In this document: positions 1 through 5,164 of the stretch, piece by piece | Layout of the letters: each line of letters begins with the position of its first letter | Position numbering within the stretch: position 1 is the first letter of the stretch | Source of the DNA: Treponema sp. | Lineage (GTDB): Bacteria > Spirochaetota > Spirochaetia > Treponematales > Breznakiellaceae | DNA: 8,038 nucleotides | Direction: 5' to 3' | Assembly (NCBI GenBank): GCA_031259345.1 | Contig: JAIRLQ010000482.1 | Location: 1-8,038, forward strand | Position numbers and translations under genes: made by a program | The notes under the pieces: generated by a model | The model's database searches: none | What the model saw: only the letters and a program-made list of their open reading frames with translations | Told to the model about the DNA's origin: nothing

Positions 1-1
1 C

Positions 2-715
2 CCGAAAACAGGGGTAATACAGGAGCCGCCGGATTTTCACGGCTTTAAAAATATCCATATTGTAGAAATTCTTTACAAATCCTTTGGCATTCCGGTTTAC
101 CTTGAACTGGGCGCCCATGTGGGAGCCATGAGCGAACTTTTTTATGGCAATAAAAAAGGCTATGACAATTTTCTATATATATCTGTGGATAACTGGATTG
201 GGGGCTGTTCGGTAAGCAACCGGACGGTATATCAGGGGTCCAACGGGCTGGCGGGCCACATGGGGGGAGTCGTGCTGGAGCGGGACGCTATGGACGAAAA
301 ACGCTGCCTGTCCGGCTGCCTCCAGGATTACGCTTCCATTACGGCCATAACCAAATGGGCGCAGGAAAACGGGACCGACCCTAATATCACCTGGAACCGG
401 ATTGTTACCGAAGCTCGGCACGGAGAAAGTTTTGCCCGGAAGGTTATCGAAAGACTGGTTTGGTATTTGGGGACCGCCTTTATCAATGCCGTGGCTCTGC
501 TGGACATTCAGTGCATTTATATTTCCGGGCCCATTCTTCAGGGTGAAGATCTTATTATCCCCGCCCTTGAAGAAACAGTGAACCGTCTGATGTTCGCGCC
601 GGAGGTACGCCGGGTGGATGTGCTTGCGGCAAAGTATTCAAACAACAATGCCCAAATCATTGGCGCCGCGCCCCTGGTTCTGGAACGGCGCTTTGAGGAA
701 GAAGTAACTTTGTGA
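2..715 (+). CDS. ROK-family transcriptional regulator, C-terminal part (5' end outside window)
   Basis: The reading frame is open from base 2 with no stop upstream, so this is the tail of a longer protein (238 codons seen including the stop); the GTG at 119 is internal. The order of elements is that of the ROK sugar-kinase/repressor fold: a VYLE-type strand, then LFYGNKKGYDNFLYISVD, then GSNGLAGHMG, a Cys-containing segment (CLSGCLQDYAS, bases 305-337) and a C-terminal ISGPIL strand. Kinase hallmarks are missing. The usual E-N-D-A-N holding the catalytic Asp reads E-L-G-A-H (104-118), and the G-T-G-I-G-G phosphate loop reads V-D-N-W-I-G-G (185-205), closer to Mlc/NagC/XylR repressors than to glucokinases. 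The winged-helix DNA-binding domain would lie upstream and is not visible. By family and position it likely represses the adjacent transporter in response to a sugar; the effector cannot be told. Confidence 0.88.
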   Translation, partial: PKTGVIQEPPDFHGFKNIHIVEILYKSFGIPVYLELGAHVGAMSELFYGNKKGYDNFLYISVDNWIGGCSVSNRTVYQGSNGLAGHMGGVVLERDAMDEKRCLSGCLQDYASITAITKWAQENGTDPNITWNRIVTEARHGESFARKVIERLVWYLGTAFINAVALLDIQCIYISGPILQGEDLIIPALEETVNRLMFAPEVRRVDVLAAKYSNNNAQIIGAAPLVLERRFEEEVTL

Positions 716-718
716 ATC

Positions 719-736
719 ACGCCGCGTCTGCGGCGT
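719..736 (+). terminator. hairpin between regulator and binding-protein genes (terminator or attenuator-like)
   Basis: A perfect 7-bp GC-rich stem (ACGCCGC 719-725 with GCGGCGT 730-736) and a four-base loop begin 3 nt after the regulator stop codon. It is followed by AAATTTTATT, a poor uridine tract, so complete termination is doubtful. It sits 10 nt before the ribosome-binding site of the next gene. It may be a weak terminator, a processing or stability element, or an attenuator. The stem is seen; the function is inferred. Confidence 0.45.
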
Positions 737-746
737 AAATTTTATT

Positions 747-751
747 GGAGG
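747..751 (+). promoter_or_regulatory. ribosome-binding site of the solute-binding-protein gene
   Basis: GGAGG lies 6 nt before the ATG at 758, a strong consensus Shine-Dalgarno at ideal spacing. It supports this start and high translation of the binding protein. Confidence 0.85.
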
Positions 752-757
752 TATCTT

Positions 758-2050
758 ATGAAAAAGAAAATCTGGGTAGCAATCGCTTTTGTATTGCTGA
801 CGGCAGTCCTGGGAGCGCCTGTTTTTGCGGGCGGGGGTTCACAGCCTTCACAAAGCTCAGGCGGGGGTACGGGAGGCGGCGGGGTAAGCGCGATAACCAT
901 TTTCCACGACAAAACAGGCGCGCCGGATTACCAGCCTTATTTTATGAAGGCCGGAGACGAGCTTAAAGCCGCCATAGGGGTCGGCCTCGATGCAGTGGGG
1001 TATCCCTCAACAGATGTGTATACTGCCGCGATTCGTTCGGCTCTTCCCACCAATTCGGCGCCGGATCTTTTTTCCTGGTGGGCCGGCGCATGGATTCTGG
1101 ATCTGCAAAAGTCCGGTCTTTTGGCGCCTACTACCGCGATTTGGGACAAATACAAAGCCGAATATTCCCAGGGTATCCGGGACGCATTTACCATCGACGG
1201 CCAGCTTTATGCCCTTCCCTGGGGTTTGGAATATTGGCTTGTATATTACAACAAGGAAGTCTATTCACAGCTTGGCCTAAAAGAACCCGCCAACTGGGAT
1301 GAATTTATTTCCAACTGCCAAAAAATCAAAGCTGCGGGAAAGACTCCGTTAAATCAGACCATTGTTGATGAATGGCCGGCTTTTATAACTTTTGAAGAAA
1401 TTGCCATGTCCGCCGACGTCGCCCTTTACAACGACCTTTGTACGGGAAAAAAGAAATGGACCGACCCGGAGGCGGTACAGCTTTTTACAATCTGGAAAGA
1501 CATGCTTGACAAGGGATATTTTACGGATCCGTCGGTAAATTATTTTTCTGATGTACCCCGTCTCTTTAATGACAATCAGCTTGCCATGATTATGGGCGGC
1601 ACATGGTTCTATAAAACAAACCTGATAGACCTTGGCGTGCCGGAAAGTAAAGTTGGCTTCTTCTTTATCAAAACCAAAGACGGCAAGAACCGCGCCATCC
1701 TTGAGCCTTCTCCGATTTTAGTTGCAAAAAATTCTCCGCGCCTTGATACAGCGCTGAAAGCGGTGGATTACTTCATGAGCGCCAATGGAAATACTTTCCT
1801 TGCAAAACAGGTTGGGAGCTTTCCGGTAAACGCCAAATCAGACGCTTCTTTCCTGACGCCTTTCCAAAAATCAATTCTTGACACGGTAAACTCGGGTAAT
1901 TTTACCCTTGCTACCCGTTTCTGGGAAAACATGCCTACCGAGCTTATGCTGCAGGTTAATCAGAAGTTCCAGGAGTTTATTGTAAACAGACCCGCGCCCC
2001 AGGCTATCTGTGCGGAAATACAAAAACTCTGCGACGCTTACTTTAAGTAA
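758..2050 (+). CDS. carbohydrate ABC transporter, extracellular solute-binding protein (family 1)
   Basis: A 430-residue protein that captures a sugar or oligosaccharide outside the inner membrane and delivers it to the permease pair encoded next. Residues 1-24 form a signal peptide: KKK, a hydrophobic core, and V-F-A ending at 24. There is no lipobox cysteine, so a soluble periplasmic protein cut by signal peptidase I is predicted. Residues 25-44 are a Gly/Ser-rich linker. The mature part has the MalE-like fold pattern: an N-terminal domain with SALPTNSAPDLFSWWAGAW (about 94-112, aromatic W107, W108, W112), the hinge strand LPWGLEYWLVYYNKE (153-167), P-A-N-W-D-E-F in the first lobe, and IMGGTWF (278-284) in the second lobe. 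The many tryptophans and tyrosines suit sugar stacking. Length is normal for the family. The start is fixed by GGAGG 6 nt upstream. Substrate identity cannot be read from sequence. Confidence 0.93.
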   Translation: MKKKIWVAIAFVLLTAVLGAPVFAGGGSQPSQSSGGGTGGGGVSAITIFHDKTGAPDYQPYFMKAGDELKAAIGVGLDAVGYPSTDVYTAAIRSALPTNSAPDLFSWWAGAWILDLQKSGLLAPTTAIWDKYKAEYSQGIRDAFTIDGQLYALPWGLEYWLVYYNKEVYSQLGLKEPANWDEFISNCQKIKAAGKTPLNQTIVDEWPAFITFEEIAMSADVALYNDLCTGKKKWTDPEAVQLFTIWKDMLDKGYFTDPSVNYFSDVPRLFNDNQLAMIMGGTWFYKTNLIDLGVPESKVGFFFIKTKDGKNRAILEPSPILVAKNSPRLDTALKAVDYFMSANGNTFLAKQVGSFPVNAKSDASFLTPFQKSILDTVNSGNFTLATRFWENMPTELMLQVNQKFQEFIVNRPAPQAICAEIQKLCDAYFK

Positions 2051-2063
2051 AAAAGAACGCAAA

Positions 2064-2104
2064 AGCCATGGAGCCGCAAGTACGGCTTCATGGCTGCCAT
2101 TTTT
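2064..2104 (+). terminator. strong intercistronic hairpin with T-run after the binding-protein gene
   Basis: AGCCATG-G-AGCCG (2064-2076) pairs with CGGCT-T-CATGGCT (2083-2095): 13 bp with one G-U wobble, around a six-base loop CAAGTA. Five T residues follow at 2100-2104, four bases after the stem. It starts 13 nt after the binding-protein stop and ends before the ribosome-binding site of the first permease. As in other sugar-importer operons, such a structure would let binding-protein mRNA exceed permease mRNA, by partial termination or by 3'-end protection. That role is inferred; the structure is seen. Confidence 0.7.
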
Positions 2105-2112
2105 CTGATTTT

Positions 2113-2119
2113 GGGGGTG
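2113..2119 (+). promoter_or_regulatory. ribosome-binding site deciding a TTG start for the MalF-like permease
   Basis: GGGGGTG stands 4 nt before the TTG at 2124. An in-frame TGA at 2106-2108 prevents a longer protein. The next in-frame ATG would remove most of the first membrane segment, so TTG is the best start. Confidence 0.6.
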
Positions 2120-2123
2120 TGTT

Positions 2124-2999
2124 TTGAATAAACTGTTGCACCGTTGGGGGTATATTTTTGCCTTCCCTGCCGTGGCGGTTATTACATTTATGTTTATTAT
2201 TCCCATGATACGGAACATAATTTTAAGTCTTTACGAAAGCGACGGGCTTTCGGTAATGAAATTTATCGGTTTTACGAATTATATCAACATGTTTCGGGAT
2301 TCCAATTTTATCCGCTCAATTTTTAATTCAATATTATGGGTGATATTTACCATTGTGTTTTCCGTGGGCGCGGGTCTCTTGATTGCTGTTTTTGTAAACG
2401 GCATAAAAGGCGAAAAAATTATCAAGTCAATTTTCTTTATGCCCCTGGCGATTTCTTTTGTGTCTGTCGGGGCAATTTGGTGGTATATGTATTCCAAAGA
2501 ATACGGCGTTCTTAACGAAGTACTGCGCCTCCTGGGTTTTAAAACAAAGGTTGACTGGCTTTATAAAATCCCCCTGAATAACATTTCTTTGTTAATTGCC
2601 TGGAGCTGGCAGCAGCTTGGCGGAAACCTGGTTATGTTCCTTATGGGGCTTACTTCCATTCCCCAGGAACAAATTGAAGCCTCCCGCATTGACGGCTGCG
2701 GCCGCTGGAGGACTTTTGTACATATTACATTCCCCATGCTAAAACCCATTACCACCGTAGTGGTGGGCATGGCAATTGTAAATTCATTTAAAGCCTTTGA
2801 TCTTATTTATATTATGACCAGGGGAGGGCCCGTACGATCTTCCGAAACCCTGGCGGTTAACATGTTTGTCGAAAGCTTTCAGCGGAATCATCAGGGCTTT
2901 GGCGCCGCAATCGGCGTTTTCCTGACCTTGTTGATTCTTCCCATTACCGCAATTTATATGCGCGCCACTTCGGTGGTAGATCATGCGGACAACAAATAA
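2124..2999 (+). CDS. carbohydrate ABC transporter permease, MalF/UgpA-type
   Basis: A 291-residue inner-membrane protein forming half of the sugar channel together with the next gene product. Six hydrophobic segments are visible (about 10-30, 68-92, 102-123, 153-176, 207-231, 258-279), normal for a MalF-type permease lacking the large periplasmic loop of E. coli MalF. The cytoplasmic EAA loop that docks the ATPase is clear: I-E-A-S-R-I-D-G-C-G at 184-193 followed by FVHITFPMLKP (198-208). The motif MTRGGP (231-236) after the fifth segment is typical of this subfamily. The start is TTG, chosen because of the GGGGGTG upstream and an in-frame stop at 2106. The gene follows the binding-protein gene by 73 nt, most of it taken by a hairpin, and its stop codon directly abuts the next start. 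Confidence 0.93.
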   Translation: MNKLLHRWGYIFAFPAVAVITFMFIIPMIRNIILSLYESDGLSVMKFIGFTNYINMFRDSNFIRSIFNSILWVIFTIVFSVGAGLLIAVFVNGIKGEKIIKSIFFMPLAISFVSVGAIWWYMYSKEYGVLNEVLRLLGFKTKVDWLYKIPLNNISLLIAWSWQQLGGNLVMFLMGLTSIPQEQIEASRIDGCGRWRTFVHITFPMLKPITTVVVGMAIVNSFKAFDLIYIMTRGGPVRSSETLAVNMFVESFQRNHQGFGAAIGVFLTLLILPITAIYMRATSVVDHADNK

Positions 3000-3881
3000 A
3001 TGGCAAATATAGCAAATCCGGCAAAGAGCCGCCGCAATTCAAACCCAGGAAAACCAAACCCTGCCGCTATGGTTTTAATTTATACTGCCCTTATATTCCT
3101 CTGCGCCGTCTGGCTTCTTCCCATTGCCTCAACTTTACTGGTGGCGTTTAAAACCCCGGCGGAATACCTTAACACAAAATTTTACCAGCTTCCAAAAGGT
3201 TTTGCCCTTTTTAATAACCTTAAAGAAGTGTTTTCATATTACCGGCTCCAGTTAAACTTTTTTAATTCGCTGATTTATTCGGTAGCAGGCGTGGTTTTTT
3301 GCGTAATCCTTTCGTCCACTGCCGCGTTCGCCGTAACAAAACTCAAGCCCAAAGGCAGTTTTTTTATTTTCCTGATTATTTATTCGGGTACAATTTTCCC
3401 CTTCCAGCTTTATCTAATCCCCCTGCTTCGTACCTACAATGTTTTGCATATTTACAATACCAAGTTTGGCATGGTGCTGCTTTATTCCGCAATCTGTACT
3501 CCTTTTGCTACCTTTTTATACCGGGGTTACTTCCTTAATATGGACGACCAGATAATGCAGGCTGCCATGATTGACGGCTGCGGGCCTTTGGGGATCTTTC
3601 TGAAAATTTACCGTCCCCAGCTTAAGGCGCCGACAGCGGTAGTGGCGCTCTTTCAGGGCATGTGGATTTGGAACGATCTGCTTTTTGGAATGATTTTATC
3701 GTCAAGCGAAAAAGTACGCCCCATTATGGTTGCGGTAGCGCAATCAACGGGAACCGGCGGCGGCAAGATTCCCGTAATGATGGCAGGGGTTATTTTTACA
3801 TCCATACCCACCGTTTTACTTTTTATTTCTTTGCAAAAATATTTTATTAAAGGTTTTTCCATGCAATCACATTTGGAATAG
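3000..3881 (+). CDS. carbohydrate ABC transporter permease, MalG/UgpE-type
   Basis: The second half of the channel, 293 residues. Hydrophobic segments lie at about 22-48, 88-112, 119-141, 154-176, 207-232 and 259-279. The EAA loop reads Q-A-A-M-I-D-G-C-G (187-195) followed by GIFLKIYRPQLKAP (198-211). The C-terminus YFIKGFSMQSHLE matches the usual Q-K-Y-F-x-K-G tail of MalG-like subunits. The N-terminal 20 residues are polar and basic (KSRRNSNPGKPNP) and would be cytoplasmic. The ATG follows the preceding TAA with no base between (TAAATG) and there is no good Shine-Dalgarno, so translation probably depends on ribosomes finishing the first permease, giving a 1:1 ratio. No ATP-binding subunit follows. 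Confidence 0.93.
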   Translation: MANIANPAKSRRNSNPGKPNPAAMVLIYTALIFLCAVWLLPIASTLLVAFKTPAEYLNTKFYQLPKGFALFNNLKEVFSYYRLQLNFFNSLIYSVAGVVFCVILSSTAAFAVTKLKPKGSFFIFLIIYSGTIFPFQLYLIPLLRTYNVLHIYNTKFGMVLLYSAICTPFATFLYRGYFLNMDDQIMQAAMIDGCGPLGIFLKIYRPQLKAPTAVVALFQGMWIWNDLLFGMILSSSEKVRPIMVAVAQSTGTGGGKIPVMMAGVIFTSIPTVLLFISLQKYFIKGFSMQSHLE

Positions 3882-3884
3882 GAG
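3880..3884 (+). promoter_or_regulatory. ribosome-binding site of the URO-D-like gene, overlapping the permease stop
   Basis: AGGAG is built partly from the TAG stop of the second permease and lies 6 nt before the ATG at 3891. It fixes the start and ties the enzyme gene to the transporter operon. Confidence 0.75.
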
Positions 3885-3890
3885 CATTAT

Positions 3891-5135
3891 ATGACAGGAA
3901 GAGAGCGAGTAATGGCTGCCCTCAATTTTAAAAACCCCGATAAAGTACCCATTGATTTTAACGCGCATCGATCCAGCGGCATTGCGGTGCCGGCCTATAA
4001 ACGCCTGCGGGAATATTTGGGACTGCCGCCAAGCCCTCTTTATGTGTATGATCTTATTCAGCAGCTTGCGATTGTGGAACAGGATGTGCTTGATATTTTT
4101 GATGTCGACACCTTCCAGCTTGGCTGCGATTTTGATAAACAAAGCGGATACTGGAAAGACTGGCAGATGGAAGACGGAACCCCCTGCAAAGTTCCTGCCT
4201 GTGTAGACCTGCGCCGTACTTCCGAAGGCAGTTTTATTTACAGCTCTACAGGGCGTATTACCGGGCGGCAGCCAAAGGGCTGTAATTATTTTGAACAGGT
4301 ATACTGGCCTTTGGCAGATGATTTTGAAAAAGAAGATTTTTCCGATTATGAAAGTCTTGCCAATGAAGTAATGTGGCTCCATGTACCTTCCCCGCCAATG
4401 CCGGTTAATTATAAAAGTTCCGAAGGCGCAAAAGAATTGCGCGAGCTTGCGGCCAAAACACGGGGCGGCACGGATCGCGCTATTTACGGTATTTTTGGCG
4501 GTAACCTGGTTGAAACAGGGCAGTTTGTTTTCCGCATGGACAATTTTCTCTGTGAACTTATTGCAAACCCCAAAAGAGTCCACACATTCCTCGATGCCCT
4601 GACCGGGCGGCACATGGCAAACCTTAAAGCCTACCTTGACGCGGTTGGAGATTACATCGACGTAATCGGCTTTGGCGACGATATGGGTTCACAAAACGGC
4701 CCGCAGTTTTCGCCCGAACTTTACATGGAATTCTTTTATCCCAGGGAAAAACAAATGTGGTCCTATATTCACGAGCACTTCCCGCAAATAAAAATCTGCC
4801 TCCATTGCTGCGGCGGCGTGCGCCCCTTAATGCCCCTTCTGGCGGACGCCGGTCTTGATGCCATTAACCCGGTACAATTTACCTGCAAGGACATGGCCCT
4901 GGGGGATATTAAAAAGGAACTTTACGGCAAACTGAGCCTTTGGGGAGGCGGCTGCGATACCCGATCCATGCTGCCCCACGGCAAGCCGGGGGAGATAACC
5001 CCCCATGTAAAAGCAAACCTCGAGATTCTTAATGAAGGGGGCGGCTTTATTTTCCAGCAGGTTCATAATATCCTCGCCGATGTACCGCCGGAAAATATCG
5101 TAGAGATGTTTCGCGCGGCAAGAGATTTTACATAA
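3891..5135 (+). CDS. URO-D-superfamily protein (uroporphyrinogen decarboxylase/methyltransferase-like), not HemE
   Basis: A 414-residue soluble protein with the TIM-barrel pattern of the URO-D/MtaA/CmuA superfamily. It has the usual opening (MTGRERVMAALNFKNPDKVP), then GFGDDMGSQNGPQFSPELY (260-278), KICLHCCGGV (301-310), DAGLDAINPVQ (319-329), WGGGCDT (351-357) and a C-terminal GGGFIFQQVHNILADVPPEN helix-strand pair. True HemE (about 350 residues) has an R-Q-A-G-R substrate loop near the N-terminus; here that place reads FNAHRSSGIAVPAY, so haem synthesis is unlikely. H305, C307 and C355 could be a His-x-Cys...Cys zinc site like that of corrinoid-dependent methyltransferases; C306 and C332 are further candidates. 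The gene is 9 nt after the permease gene and shares sequence with its stop, so it is very likely co-expressed with sugar uptake. The actual reaction is unknown, and no corrinoid protein is encoded in the window. Confidence 0.85.
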   Translation: MTGRERVMAALNFKNPDKVPIDFNAHRSSGIAVPAYKRLREYLGLPPSPLYVYDLIQQLAIVEQDVLDIFDVDTFQLGCDFDKQSGYWKDWQMEDGTPCKVPACVDLRRTSEGSFIYSSTGRITGRQPKGCNYFEQVYWPLADDFEKEDFSDYESLANEVMWLHVPSPPMPVNYKSSEGAKELRELAAKTRGGTDRAIYGIFGGNLVETGQFVFRMDNFLCELIANPKRVHTFLDALTGRHMANLKAYLDAVGDYIDVIGFGDDMGSQNGPQFSPELYMEFFYPREKQMWSYIHEHFPQIKICLHCCGGVRPLMPLLADAGLDAINPVQFTCKDMALGDIKKELYGKLSLWGGGCDTRSMLPHGKPGEITPHVKANLEILNEGGGFIFQQVHNILADVPPENIVEMFRAARDFT

Positions 5136-5143
5136 CTCTAACC

Positions 5144-5164
5144 AACGGCTTCCTCTGTTTTTTT
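5144..5164 (+). terminator. weak terminator candidate between convergent genes
   Basis: AACGG (5144-5148) can pair with CTGTT (5155-5159), including one G-U, around a six-base loop, and a run of seven T spans 5158-5164. The stem is short and weak, but the position, 8 nt after the plus-strand stop and running into the recG stop, is where a terminator is expected. Rho-dependent or read-through ending is an alternative. Confidence 0.35.

Noticed and set aside
119..121. GTG as the start of the ROK gene
   Set aside because: The frame remains open upstream to base 2 and already encodes ROK-like sequence (VYLELGAH), so the true start lies beyond the window.
692..741. Possible sigma-70 promoter (TTGAGG ... 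TAAATT) before the binding-protein gene
   Set aside because: Spacing between the boxes is far from 17 nt and the matches are poor; not strong enough to annotate.
3867..4613. 248-codon open frame on the minus strand opposite the URO-D-like gene
   Set aside because: It lies wholly antisense to a gene with clear family motifs, its composition (many Cys, Phe, Ile, Lys) looks like a reversed coding strand, and no domain or ribosome-binding site is evident.
3891..5135. Annotation as HemE (haem biosynthesis)
   Set aside because: The R-Q-A-G-R substrate loop is absent, the protein is about 60 residues too long, and the context is sugar transport.
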